Shown one piece after another: positions 17,095-27,042 of a stretch of DNA of 64,000 nt. Made by a program: the position numbers and the translations under genes. Each line of letters begins with the position of its first letter. Within the stretch, counting starts at the first letter, position 1. Source of the DNA: Sorangium cellulosum So0157-2 (lineage in GTDB: Bacteria; Myxococcota_A; Polyangia; Polyangiales; Polyangiaceae); contig NC_021658.1 of NCBI RefSeq assembly GCF_000418325.1, forward strand, positions 6,001,501-6,065,500, given 5' to 3'. The notes beneath the pieces are model-generated. The model was not told the DNA's origin. It searched no databases and saw only the letters and a list, made by a program, of their open reading frames with translations.

Positions 17095-17315
17095 CGAACC
17101 CCCCGCCGCCCGGCCGCGCGCGCCGTGGCCACCGCCCGCCGCGGCGCCGCCGCAGCGCGCCTGTGTTCACGGGAAGCACCGGCTGTGCCGGCGCGCGCGC
17201 GCCCGGCGCGCACGCGCGTGGCTCCCGGCGGGCGCGCCCACGCCGCGCCCGGCGCCGCCGTCTCGCAGCGCGGCAAGGCGCCTCGGGCGCCGCGCGGCCC
17301 TCCGCGCGTCGATGC

Positions 17316-17915
17316 TCAGACGAGCCCGAACTTGTAGGTGTCCAGGATCCTGGCGAGCAGCGCCGCGTGCGCCGGATCCGCGAGGGAGCCGAGCCGGGTC
17401 ACCGAGAGCTCCGCGCTGGCGCGCTCGAAGAGGGCGGCGCAGACGCGGCTCGGATCGTGGCGCGCGGCATAGGCGATGCCGTCGGGTCGCCTCGGGTGAT
17501 CGTGGATCGCGAGCGCCCAGCGGTGCGCGGCCCCGTACGATTCGCCGGAGGTCAGGCGGGCGTCGGCCCCGAGGCGCGCGATCCCCTCTCCCGTGAGGTT
17601 CACGAGCCGCAGCGGGCGCCTCGGCGCGATGCGCGCGAGCCCGCGCGCGGCGAGCTCGCCTTGCTCCACGAAGCGCACGCCGGTCGCGTGGCCGAACACC
17701 TCGATGAACGAGCAATGCTCGTCCTTCCCGGCGTACAGCACCCCGAACTCGCCGGCCGGGGCGTCGAAGCGGTTGTCGCCCGAGCGGCCGAAGTACAGCG
17801 GATCGCGCGCGAGCGGGTGGATCCGGAACCAGCACCGCCGGAAGATGGTGATGGGAAGCGGCCTCGTCGCGAAGTCGAAGGGCGGGTCCGGATGCGGCCC
17901 GATCGTCGTCGTCAT
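17316..17915 (-). CDS. RES-domain toxin of a type II toxin-antitoxin pair
   Basis: 199 residues. The RES fold is visible as the Arg-rich strand RCWFRIHP, the loop GDNRFDAPAGEFGVLYAG and the following SFIEVFGH, which hold the Arg, Tyr and Glu typical of the family. RES toxins are NAD+-degrading or ADP-ribosyltransferase-like enzymes that arrest growth by exhausting NAD. Start ATG 17915 lies 20 bp after the stop of the Xre/ParS-type antitoxin, in the usual antitoxin-toxin order, so both are probably on one transcript. At 199 residues it is slightly longer than typical RES toxins. Confidence 0.85.
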   Translation of the reverse strand: MTTTIGPHPDPPFDFATRPLPITIFRRCWFRIHPLARDPLYFGRSGDNRFDAPAGEFGVLYAGKDEHCSFIEVFGHATGVRFVEQGELAARGLARIAPRRPLRLVNLTGEGIARLGADARLTSGESYGAAHRWALAIHDHPRRPDGIAYAARHDPSRVCAALFERASAELSVTRLGSLADPAHAALLARILDTYKFGLV

Positions 17916-17935
17916 GTCGGCTTCGCGGCGCGCTC

Positions 17936-18568
17936 TCAGGCCGCGCCTTGCTCGCCGAACGTGCGCGCGGCGAGCCGCACCGGATCCAGATCGCCGCGGC
18001 GGAGCCGGTCGAGCGGCCGATCCCCGTCGAGGCGGTGGTTGCCGGAGAGGAAGAACCGGACCTTCGCCAGCGGGGGGTGGTCGTCGAGGACGGCCAGGAT
18101 CTCCTCCAGCCCCGGCAGCACCCCGTCGTCCGCGAACTGCCACGCGGGGTAGAGGTGCCCCCGACGGCCGGTGCTCACGGCCAGCAGCCTCCCCGCGGCG
18201 CGCCGCGCCTCGACGGCTTGCGGCGCGAGGTGGAGCGCCTCGCCGACCTCCTCCGCGGTGAGCGTGCCCCCCTCGGCGGCGAGGAGCGCGTCCCTCGCCT
18301 GGAGGCCGCGGAGGCGGGCCGGCGTGAGCGGATCCGCAGCGGAGAAGAGGCCCACGGCGCTCGGCTGCGTGAGCGCCGTCACCAAGGCGTCCGCGTTGCT
18401 GGGCGACGCGACGACCTCGCCGAGCTCGCGCTGATCGAGCCGCTCGGCGACCTGCGTGAGCGCATCGATGCCGCGCGCCAGAAACGCGACCCGCAGCGGC
18501 TCACCGTCGAACTGGTGGAGTCGCTCTGCAATTTCCGCCAGCGCGCTGGAGTCCCGATCCTTGGCCAT
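17936..18568 (-). CDS. Xre/ParS-type antitoxin partner of RES toxin
   Basis: 210 residues. The C-terminal third (HPPLAKVRFFLSGNHRLDG then RPLDRLRRGD) is the MbcA/ParS/Xre C-terminal domain that plugs the active site of RES toxins. The middle part (LTAEEVGEALHLAPQAVEAR) reads as a helix-turn-helix, so the protein probably also represses its own operon. The N-terminal 90 residues are an extra helical region not seen in minimal antitoxins. ATG 18568 is the first start in frame; the upstream 184 bp contain no other gene and should carry the promoter. Confidence 0.82.
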   Translation of the reverse strand: MAKDRDSSALAEIAERLHQFDGEPLRVAFLARGIDALTQVAERLDQRELGEVVASPSNADALVTALTQPSAVGLFSAADPLTPARLRGLQARDALLAAEGGTLTAEEVGEALHLAPQAVEARRAAGRLLAVSTGRRGHLYPAWQFADDGVLPGLEEILAVLDDHPPLAKVRFFLSGNHRLDGDRPLDRLRRGDLDPVRLAARTFGEQGAA

Positions 18569-18752
18569 GACAGACGCAGGGGACGATGCAGCGCGCCCGC
18601 GGCATCGTCAACCAAGCGCACGCCGCCATGTTCCGATAGTACGACCCCGCTGAACATAACGTCAGTGAAAGGTACATTCGTTGTGTCGCAGGTGTCTCTC
18701 TTCTTCGGTGTGCTCACCGGCTCCTGGGTTTGCCGAGGACGTCGGGAGGAGG

Positions 18753-20918
18753 TCAGAGCCCGACCTGCTTCATCATGGCGCTGGTGATGGACTGCCGCAC
18801 GGTCGGGAGCTCGGCCCACGGATCTGCGATGGCCGCGAGGCGCTGCGGCACGGTCTCGATGGTGAACGAGGCGGGATCGAGCGGCGCGTCGAGCTCGTCC
18901 CACGAGAGCGGCGTCGCCACGGCTGCGCCGGGGCGCGCGCGGGTCGAGTACGGCGCCACGGCGGTCGCGCCGCGCCCGTTCCGCAGGTAGTCGACGAAGA
19001 CCTTGCCGGTGCGCTTGGCCTTCGAGAGCGTCGCGATGTACCGCGCCGGATCGAAGCGCACGAGCGCGTCGGCCACGGCCTTCGTGAACGGCTTCACCTC
19101 GTCCCAGCGCCTGCGCGCCTCGATCGGGACCACCACGTGGAGGCCTTTGCCGCCGGTCGTCTTGACGAAGCTCCGCAGCCCCAGCGTCTCCAGGAGGTGC
19201 CGCACGGTCTTCGCGGCCTCGGCCACGCGCTCCCACGGGAGCTCCGGCGCCGGGTCGAGGTCGAAGACCATCATGTCCGGCTGCTCGATCCGGTCGACGC
19301 GGCTCCCCCAGATGTGCATCTCGAGCGCCCCCATCTGCACGAGCGACACAAGCCCTTCGGTGTTCTCGATGTAGAGATAGGTTCGTGTTCCATCGTCCTC
19401 TTCGACGAGCGTCCGACGGATGGCCTCCGAGAGCCCCTCGGCCTCGTGCCTCTGAAAGAAGCAGGGTTTGCCCTGGCCCGCGGGGCAGCGGACGAGCGTG
19501 AGCAGCCGCTTAGCGACGTAGGGCAGCATGTGCTCGGCGATCTGCGCGTAATACCCGGCGAGAGCGAGCTTCGTGATCCCCTGCGCCGGATAGAGCACCT
19601 TGTCGGGGTTCGTCAGCCGCGTTCCCGCGACCTCGATCCTCTCGGCGCCGCCTCGGCCGCCGCGAGGGGCCTTGCCCGGCGCCTCGATCGCTCCCTTGCT
19701 CCTGGCCGCGCTCACCGCCTTGCTCGGCGCGCCGGCCGCCTTGCGGGGCGGCGGCGCCGGCGGGGGCTGCTCGCGCTCGACGGTGACCGACTCCGGGGTG
19801 CGGTCCTCGCGGAGGCCCTCGAACGACGGGTGCCGCAGCCGCCCGTCGCGCGTCCAGGCGGAGAACTGGACCTCGGCGAGGAGCTCGGGCTCGACCCAGT
19901 GGACGCCGCGCATGCGCGGCGCCCCTGCAAAGGCCGGCTTGGCGCGCTCGATCGACTCGAGACGGCTGCGCAGGGTCGTGCGCGTCTTGTTCGTGAAGCC
20001 CGTGCCCACCTTGCCGGCGTAGGCGAGCTTGCCTGACCTGTTCACGCCGACGAGGATGGCCCCGAGCCCCTGGCGGGCCCCGGTCGGCTCGGTGAATCCG
20101 ACGATCACGAACTCCTGGCGCTTGCCGCACTTCACCTTGAGCCAGCTGCTCCCGCGCCCGCTCCGGTAGGGAGCCTCCGGGCGCTTCGCGATGACGCCCT
20201 CGATCCCGAGCTTGCACGCGTGCTGGAACACGGCGGCGCCGTCCTCCTCGAGGTGCTCCGTGTAGCGCAGGGTCCCTTCCTCCGGCGCTTCCTCCAGCAG
20301 CGCCTCGAGCGCCCGTTTGCGGGTGACCTGCGCGCAGTCGCGGAGATCGCGGCCGTCCAGGTAGAGCAGGTCGAACACGAAGTACATCAGGCGCCCCTCG
20401 CGCCCGTCATTTCCGTCGCTGAGCGCGTTCTGCAGCGCCTGGAAATCGGTCACGCCGTCGGGCCCGACGATGACGATTTCGCCGTCCAGCACGGCTTCGC
20501 GGGCTGGCAACCGAGCGAGGTCGTCGCGCACGCTCGCGAACCGCTCGGTCCAGTCCTGGCCGCGGCGGGTCAGGAGCGTCACGCGGCCGCCGCGGAGCTG
20601 CGCGAGCATCCGGTAGCCGTCGAACTTGACCTCGTAGAGCCACCCGTCGCCCTGCGGGGGCCCGGTGACGAGCGTCGCGAGCTGGGGTTCGACCTCGTCC
20701 GGGAACGGCCCTCTCCGGGCGCCTTCGAGCGCATCCGCGTAGGTCAGCGTCCGGCGCGGGGCTGCGGCGGCGCCGTCCGTTGGTCCCTTCGCGGCGGACG
20801 AGCGCGGGCCGTCCACGTCCGTCGCGGTCGCGCCGCGTCTGCGGCGGGCTGTCGGGGGTAGGGGCCGCTCGTCCTGAGTCCGCCGCGCCGCGCTTCGCGC
20901 TTGTCTCTGTCCGACCAT
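18753..20918 (-). CDS. ligD: ATP-dependent DNA ligase/primase-polymerase LigD, no phosphoesterase domain
   Basis: 721 residues with ligase then polymerase domains. The nucleotidyltransferase lysine is K98 in EVKFDGYR. The OB-fold region ends near residue 385. A Pro/Ala/Lys linker leads to the archaeo-eukaryotic primase-type polymerase (residues about 435-721), with the metal motif DLDP near 552. LigD works with Ku in bacterial non-homologous end joining. The 3'-phosphoesterase domain found at the N-terminus of Pseudomonas LigD is absent; only a basic, disordered 55-residue leader is present. No ku gene lies in the window. ATG 20918 begins the basic leader; the frame is open 12 codons further upstream. 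Confidence 0.93.
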   Translation of the reverse strand: MVGQRQARSAARRTQDERPLPPTARRRRGATATDVDGPRSSAAKGPTDGAAAAPRRTLTYADALEGARRGPFPDEVEPQLATLVTGPPQGDGWLYEVKFDGYRMLAQLRGGRVTLLTRRGQDWTERFASVRDDLARLPAREAVLDGEIVIVGPDGVTDFQALQNALSDGNDGREGRLMYFVFDLLYLDGRDLRDCAQVTRKRALEALLEEAPEEGTLRYTEHLEEDGAAVFQHACKLGIEGVIAKRPEAPYRSGRGSSWLKVKCGKRQEFVIVGFTEPTGARQGLGAILVGVNRSGKLAYAGKVGTGFTNKTRTTLRSRLESIERAKPAFAGAPRMRGVHWVEPELLAEVQFSAWTRDGRLRHPSFEGLREDRTPESVTVEREQPPPAPPPRKAAGAPSKAVSAARSKGAIEAPGKAPRGGRGGAERIEVAGTRLTNPDKVLYPAQGITKLALAGYYAQIAEHMLPYVAKRLLTLVRCPAGQGKPCFFQRHEAEGLSEAIRRTLVEEDDGTRTYLYIENTEGLVSLVQMGALEMHIWGSRVDRIEQPDMMVFDLDPAPELPWERVAEAAKTVRHLLETLGLRSFVKTTGGKGLHVVVPIEARRRWDEVKPFTKAVADALVRFDPARYIATLSKAKRTGKVFVDYLRNGRGATAVAPYSTRARPGAAVATPLSWDELDAPLDPASFTIETVPQRLAAIADPWAELPTVRQSITSAMMKQVGL

Positions 20919-21005
20919 CGTCGCGCACCGCCTTTTTTTTTGGCGGCAAAGCAATTTCGATACCGGAATGCGATCCGTGCCTTGGCTCCTTATCTCGTCT
21001 CGTGT

Positions 21006-21290
21006 CTAGCTGAGCTCGGCATACGCGCCCCAGAATGAGGCGAACTGCCACGCTCGCGGCTTCGCGACGCGCCTGGCGCGTGGATTGCGCTCCTGGGCAG
21101 CGAGATGCACTGAGTCGCGGGGTACATGCGGTCCGGACAGCGATGTGTTTCCACGCTCGTCGCGAGCCTGGATGAACAGCTGCTCAGGGCTGCACGGACG
21201 CTTCGTCTGGCGACAGGACGGATTTGAGGTTCGGCGAGGGAGCGCCCCCATCCGTGCAGAGCAGATGATCCGTGTTACGCCCGCCGTCAT
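21006..21290 (-). pseudogene. Possible remnant of a REP-associated tyrosine transposase
   Basis: The minus-strand frame ends with QERNPRARRVAKPRAWQF, reminiscent of the NPVRAxLV...W end of IS200-like/REP-associated transposases. No upstream catalytic His-x-His or Tyr motif is visible, so at most this is a decayed tail. It occupies much of the 420-bp gap upstream of ligD. The call rests on a short resemblance only. Confidence 0.25.
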
Positions 21291-21338
21291 GGGCGCTCGG
21301 CTCGTCGTGCCGAGACGGTGCGGGCGGTCGAGCCGCGC

Positions 21339-22496
21339 TCATCGGGCCCAGTGGCGCACCAGATCGGGCACGGCCGTCTCCGCCATGCGGGTGAGATGTC
21401 GCACGTGATCCGGCTTCTGGGTGCCTGGATATCCGCGCACGTGGAACGCGCCCCGGTGCGCCTCCGACAGCGGAGCGAACCGGGGCTTCGCCTCGCCCGA
21501 CGTCCCCGTCAGGTCGTAGACCGCCTGCGCATCGGCGCCGGTGCTCGGCGAGCGCTGCGCCCCCGTGAGCTTGAGGAGAGCGTCCGTGCTCTCGTGCGTT
21601 CCGGCGTAATCGCCCACCGGGATGATCTCCGAATGCGTGATCGACATGAGCTTCTTGCCGTCGGCCGCCAGCTCGGCGAAGCGCCCGAACGGCTTGAGAC
21701 GCTCCATGTCCAGGCTGTGGTCGATCGGCATGTACCCGGTATGGATGCCGTCCAGGAGGAGGACGGCGTCGACCTTGTCGGCGAACCCGGGTTGGTTCAG
21801 GAGCCCGCGAACCGCGGCGTACCCCGCGCTGAACGCCGAGAGCGCGACGCGCCTGAGCCGGGCGTCGCGCAGCCCGCGCGCCTCGAGCGCGGTCTGCGCC
21901 TTCGCGAGGAGCACCGGCAGGTAGGAGCGGATCGAGAACCGGGTCTCGTACGCCGCCGAGCTGATGCCCATGTTGATGATCATCACGACCGCGTTGAGCC
22001 CGGCCCGCTCGAACCCCGTCTGGACGACATCGTTGATCCCGTGGAAATGGACCACCAGGTCGTAAGCCCCATCCGCCGAGGAGAACGACGAGGGGATGGT
22101 GATGATCCCGTCGGGGATCGGGATCACCGCCGAGCGATCGAGCGTCGCGTCGGCACGGTCGTCGAGATCGATGAGCGGCGCCGCCGCCTCCGCCTGCGCC
22201 TGGACCGGCGCAGCCGCCTTCGCCCGCGCCTCGACCCGCGCCGCCGCCCCGGTGGAGCGCAGGACAGCCGCCGCAGCCGCCGCGGGCTCGATCGCCGAGC
22301 CCCCGCGGAGATCGAAGCCCGCAGCCCCGAGCTGCAGCGAGACGAGCGCGCCCAGCACCGCCGCAAAGCCCAGGCCCGCCCCCGCGCTCAGCGCGATCAG
22401 GCGCGACATCGAACGCCGCACCGGCGCCGCCTCGACCGGAGCCGCCTCGGATGGAGTCGCCTCGACCGGAGCCGCCGCCCCGACCGGCATCGCCAT
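21339..22496 (-). CDS. Membrane-anchored hydrolase-like protein of unknown function
   Basis: About 385 residues from ATG 22496. A short Pro/Ala leader precedes one membrane helix (LIALSAGAGLGFAAVLGAL), then an Ala-rich stalk. The exported or cytoplasmic domain has an alpha/beta hydrolase look: YDLVVHFHG (oxyanion strand), VALSAFSAGYAAV (G/A-x-S-A-G elbow), LLLDGIHTG after the elbow, and a late His (FHVRGYPG). This pattern resembles esterase-like or lysophospholipase-like folds, but the family is not recognised. The start is uncertain because no ribosome-binding site is evident; ATG 22595 is an alternative that adds 33 residues. Confidence 0.7.
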   Translation of the reverse strand: MAMPVGAAAPVEATPSEAAPVEAAPVRRSMSRLIALSAGAGLGFAAVLGALVSLQLGAAGFDLRGGSAIEPAAAAAAVLRSTGAAARVEARAKAAAPVQAQAEAAAPLIDLDDRADATLDRSAVIPIPDGIITIPSSFSSADGAYDLVVHFHGINDVVQTGFERAGLNAVVMIINMGISSAAYETRFSIRSYLPVLLAKAQTALEARGLRDARLRRVALSAFSAGYAAVRGLLNQPGFADKVDAVLLLDGIHTGYMPIDHSLDMERLKPFGRFAELAADGKKLMSITHSEIIPVGDYAGTHESTDALLKLTGAQRSPSTGADAQAVYDLTGTSGEAKPRFAPLSEAHRGAFHVRGYPGTQKPDHVRHLTRMAETAVPDLVRHWAR

Positions 22497-22824
22497 GCCC
22501 GCAAGCGATGCCGGGGGACGGAGGAAAATTAAAGTGGGTTCATCCTCGTCCTGAAGCAGTTGGACCTCCGCGCGGTGGGGCTCTGCGGGGAACATGCTCA
22601 GCCATGATGCGAGGCCTATGCCACGAAGGGCAAGCGCGAAATTCAGCAAGCTAACCTCGCATTCACGCGCGTCAAGAAGGCGGACCTGGTCCGACGTCGT
22701 ACCATGGAGATGGTCAGCCGAGCCCTCAGGCAATCACCTTACTTTGCGACCGAACGCCTTTGCGTCTGCCGCGCTTCGCGCGTACTCGAATTCGCGGCCT
22801 GACGGTGTGAACTGGCCATGAACC

Positions 22825-22941
22825 GATTGACGTCCACCCGTCTGGCGCTCGCGCGGCGGGCGAGCGCTCGCGCGCTGGGCCTCGCAGCCCGTTGGATGTC
22901 CAACGGGTCGGTTGCACGTCCATCGGTTGCACGTCCAACGG
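22825..22941. promoter_or_regulatory. Cluster of GTTGCACGTCCA-type direct repeats upstream of cysK
   Basis: Two near-identical copies of CGGTTGCACGTCCA lie at 22909-22922 and 22924-22937. A third variant forms a perfect 9-bp-arm palindrome (CCCGTTGGA-TG-TCCAACGGG, 22888-22907), and a degenerate copy is at about 22825. The cluster ends about 170 bp before the cysK start. Evenly spaced repeats with palindromic symmetry are typical of regulator binding sites; the rest of the 611-bp gap (22497-23107) shows nothing else I can name. Confidence 0.5.
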
Positions 22942-23107
22942 CCCGCGAGCGGTCGCGCGCCGAGCGACCGGGCTCTGGGGCGCGCCGGGCAACGCCGCGC
23001 CGCGCTCTGGAAAACCGGGGCGGCGAGGGGCGGGGCGAACGTGGGCCTTGACAGCGCGGGGCGCCTCTGGATCTCCTTTCCCCTCCTCCAACCCGCACGG
23101 GCCCCCA

Positions 23108-24100
<993 letters not shown>

Positions 24101-24107
24101 GGTCGAC

Positions 24108-25103
24108 GTGAGCAAGGAATGTGATGGTGCCTCTGCCCAGGCGTCGGGCGACCTGCACGGCATCGTCGATGCGCTGATCTCGAGCTACCGCGAAGATCCG
24201 CGCGGGCATCACATCAACAAGCGCTTCACCCCGTCGCGCCAGGAGATCACGGAGGTCATCGATCTCCTGCTCCAGATCTTCTACCCGGGCTACCACGGGC
24301 GGCAGAACCTGTCGGACGAGGACCTGCTCTACCACGTGGGCACGCTGGTCTCGAACCTGCGCGACAAGCTGGGGCGGCAGATCGAGCGCTGCCTCTGCTT
24401 CCAGGACGAGACGGTGGACGCGGGGCGCCTCGACGTCCCGAAGTGCCGGCAGCGGGGGCGCGACGTGGCGCGGGCGTTCGTGAGCCGGCTGCCGGACGTC
24501 CGGCGGCGCCTGCTGCTCGACGTGCAGGCGGCCTACGACGGCGACCCGGCGGCGGCCTCGATGGACGAGATCATCCTGGCCTATCCGGGCCTGCTCGCCG
24601 TGACGGTGCACCGGGTCGCGCACGAGCTGTACCTGCTCGGCGTGCCGCTCATGCCTCGGATCATGAGCGAGTGGGCGCACATGCGGACGGGCGCCGACAT
24701 CCACCCGGGCGCCAACATCGGCGACAGCTTCTTCATCGATCACGCGACCGGCGTCGTCATCGGCGAGACCACCGACATCGGCGCGCACGTCAAGCTCTAC
24801 CAGGGCGTGACGCTCGGCGCCCTGTCCTTGCCCCAGCACTCGCGGGGCGCGCGCGGGCTGAAGCGCCACCCCACGGTGGAGGACGACGTCACCATCTACG
24901 CGAACGCCACCGTGCTCGGCGGAAAGACGGTGCTGGGGCAGGGGAGCGTGGTCGGCGGCTCGGTGTTCCTGACGAAGAGCGTCGCCGGCGGCCAGCGCGT
25001 GGCGATCGAGGCGCCCAGGCTGCGCGTCGCCTCGCCGTCCCAGGGCTCGCCCGCGGTCGGCGGCTCGGAGCTGGACGCCAGCATTCTAGACTTCGATATC
25101 TGA
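24108..25103 (+). CDS. cysE: Serine O-acetyltransferase
   Basis: 331 residues, starting at GTG 24108 with a GAGG site 5 bases upstream, 7 bp after cysK. It acetylates L-serine from acetyl-CoA, the committed step of cysteine synthesis. An N-terminal helical domain of about 190 residues precedes the left-handed beta-helix made of hexapeptide repeats (GADIHPGANIGDSFFIDHAT), where the His of DHATGVVIGE is the catalytic base. It is longer than E. coli CysE (273 residues) because of the N-terminal extension. The C-terminal tail ends ILDFDI; a terminal Ile is what CysK active sites bind, consistent with complex formation. Confidence 0.95.
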   Translation: MSKECDGASAQASGDLHGIVDALISSYREDPRGHHINKRFTPSRQEITEVIDLLLQIFYPGYHGRQNLSDEDLLYHVGTLVSNLRDKLGRQIERCLCFQDETVDAGRLDVPKCRQRGRDVARAFVSRLPDVRRRLLLDVQAAYDGDPAAASMDEIILAYPGLLAVTVHRVAHELYLLGVPLMPRIMSEWAHMRTGADIHPGANIGDSFFIDHATGVVIGETTDIGAHVKLYQGVTLGALSLPQHSRGARGLKRHPTVEDDVTIYANATVLGGKTVLGQGSVVGGSVFLTKSVAGGQRVAIEAPRLRVASPSQGSPAVGGSELDASILDFDI

Positions 25104-25160
25104 GGCGGGCGCCACATTTATATTTTATAGGTATAAGAGGTGATTGAGGCGCACGGGAGG

Positions 25161-25451
25161 TCAGCGGTCGGAGTGGCCTAGGGGGCGGGCGGGGGCGATG
25201 CGGTCGCGGATCGATTGCTTCAGCTCCTTGGGCTCGGGGAAACGCTCGGCGGTGGCGCGCGAGAAGAGGAGGGCGCCGTCGAGCGTGACGTCGAAGATGC
25301 CGCTCGACCCCGGCGAGAGGAGAACGTCGATCTCGTCGGGGAACGTGATGAGCAGCTCCTGAGCAAGCCAGGCGGCGCGCGTCAGCCAACGGCACTTCGG
25401 GCAGTAGCGGATCGCGACGAGCGGGCGGGGCGGGGCAGGGACGGCGTCCAT
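25161..25451 (-). CDS. Rdx-family (SelW/SelT/SelH-like) protein
   Basis: 96 residues with the thioredoxin-like CxxC motif near the start (IRYCPKCRW, residues about 14-22) and the Rdx C-terminal pattern SSGIFDVTLDGALLFSR. In animals the second or first Cys of this motif is selenocysteine; here both are ordinary Cys. Members are thought to bind or reduce partner proteins, but the bacterial role is unsettled. It is convergent with cysE over a short AT-rich gap and runs in the same direction as mgtE, 33 bp from its stop. Confidence 0.9.
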   Translation of the reverse strand: MDAVPAPPRPLVAIRYCPKCRWLTRAAWLAQELLITFPDEIDVLLSPGSSGIFDVTLDGALLFSRATAERFPEPKELKQSIRDRIAPARPLGHSDR

Positions 25452-25484
25452 GACGCGAGCGTAGCGCGATCGGACGGCGCTGGC

Positions 25485-26918
25485 TCAGACGAGGAACGCA
25501 CGGGCCAGGCCGAGGAAAATGAAGAAACCCATGCTGTCCGTGGTGAACGTGAGCAGGACGCTCGAACCCTGGGCCGGATCGCGGCCCAGGCGCTGAAGCG
25601 CGATCGGAACCACGCAGCCGACCATGGCCGCCACCACCAGGTTGAGCAGGATCGCCGCGGCCATCACCAGACCGAGCGGGACGCTGCCGTAAAGGGCCAT
25701 CGCAGAGAGCCCCACCAGCGTGCCCCAGACCGCGCCGTTCATCAGGCCCACGAAGAGCTCCTTTTGCAGGAGATGGCGCACGTTCGCCCGCGTGATGCGG
25801 TCGAGCGCGAGGCCACGGATGACGAGCGCCACCGTCTGATTGCCGGTGTTGCCGCCGACGCTCGCCACGATCGGCATCAGCGCGGCCAGCGCCACGAGAT
25901 CCCGAATGGTGCTCTCGAACAGGCCGATGACCCGCGAGGCCACGAACGCCGTGAGCAGGTTGACGAACAGCCAGAGCCAGCGGTTCCTCGCGCTCGTCCA
26001 CGCAGGGGCGAAGTAGTCCTCCTCGCCCGCCAGGCCCGCGCGCCGCAACGCCTCGCTCTGCGCCTGCCGCCGCAGGAAATCCATCACCACATCGACGGTC
26101 AGCCGGCCGACCAGCTTGCCGCGCTCGTCCACCACCGGCGCGGCGATGAGGTCGTACCGCTCGAACGCCTTGGCCGCGTCGCTGGCCCGCTCCCGCGGCG
26201 TGAAGCTCACCACGCCCGTGGACATCACCGCGCTCACGCGCGCGCTCGGCGGGCGGAGCAGCAGGTCCTTCAGCGAGAGCGCGCCGCGGAGCACGTTGCG
26301 CGCGTCGACCACGAACAGCGCCTCCGTGTGCGACGGCAGCTCGGCCCGCCGGCGCACTTCCTCGAGCGCGCCCGCGATATCCCAGCTGTCGCGCACCCAG
26401 ACGAGCTCCGGGCTCATCAGGTGGCCGACCGAGTCGTCCGGGTACGCGATCGTCGACCGGAACAGCGACTGCTCGCGCGCGTCGAGCGACTGGTAGACCT
26501 CCGCCACGATCTCCGGATCGATCGACTCGTTGATGTAGGCGAGATCGTCGGGGTCGAGCTGGCCGAGCAGCGCGACCAGGCGGCCCCGCTCCGTCTCCGC
26601 CACGAGCGAGTCGCGCACCGACGGCGAGGCCTCGAGCAGGACCTGTGCGGCGTGGTAGGGCTCGAGCTCAGCCCAGACCACAAACCGGTCCGGCTGGGGG
26701 AGCACCTCGATGATGTGCGCGAGGTCAGCCGGGTGCAGATCCCTGAGCTTCCTCTGCAGCAGGGCGAGATTTTGACGGTGGACCAGCGACTCAATCAGCT
26801 CTTTGTTCTTGCTCTCCTGCTTGTGCGTCAGGGACTCGATGACGCGTTGCTTTTCGAGCAGGGTAGTTACCAGGCTCTGGCTCTCTTGCAGTCTCTCCTG
26901 GGACCTGGACGTGCTCAT
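25485..26918 (-). CDS. mgtE: Magnesium transporter MgtE
   Basis: 477 residues: an N-terminal superhelical MgtE_N domain (about 35-165), two CBS domains (about 165-285) that sense cytoplasmic Mg2+, and five membrane helices (about 300-477) with the pore motif SVGGNTGNQT. MgtE is a gated Mg2+ channel; the N and CBS domains close it at high Mg2+. ATG 26918 is chosen for the GGAG ribosome-binding site 5 bases upstream. A 30-residue Ser/Gln/Glu-rich lead precedes the N domain. Confidence 0.96.
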   Translation of the reverse strand: MSTSRSQERLQESQSLVTTLLEKQRVIESLTHKQESKNKELIESLVHRQNLALLQRKLRDLHPADLAHIIEVLPQPDRFVVWAELEPYHAAQVLLEASPSVRDSLVAETERGRLVALLGQLDPDDLAYINESIDPEIVAEVYQSLDAREQSLFRSTIAYPDDSVGHLMSPELVWVRDSWDIAGALEEVRRRAELPSHTEALFVVDARNVLRGALSLKDLLLRPPSARVSAVMSTGVVSFTPRERASDAAKAFERYDLIAAPVVDERGKLVGRLTVDVVMDFLRRQAQSEALRRAGLAGEEDYFAPAWTSARNRWLWLFVNLLTAFVASRVIGLFESTIRDLVALAALMPIVASVGGNTGNQTVALVIRGLALDRITRANVRHLLQKELFVGLMNGAVWGTLVGLSAMALYGSVPLGLVMAAAILLNLVVAAMVGCVVPIALQRLGRDPAQGSSVLLTFTTDSMGFFIFLGLARAFLV

Positions 26919-27042
26919 GGAGGCTCCGGGCGCGGGCGGCGCGCCGAGCATAGCCCGGCACGGACCGCGCGGCCGGCGTAGGGGCGCGCTGCCGCGCTCG
27001 CCATATTGACCGGACCCCACGGCTCATGGTTCTGTCGCCCCG

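Noticed and set aside
22734..23107. Small proteins in both strands of the cysK upstream region.
   Set aside because: Frames are Arg/Ala/Ser-rich without ribosome-binding sites and are created by the repeated GTTGCACGTCCA motif.
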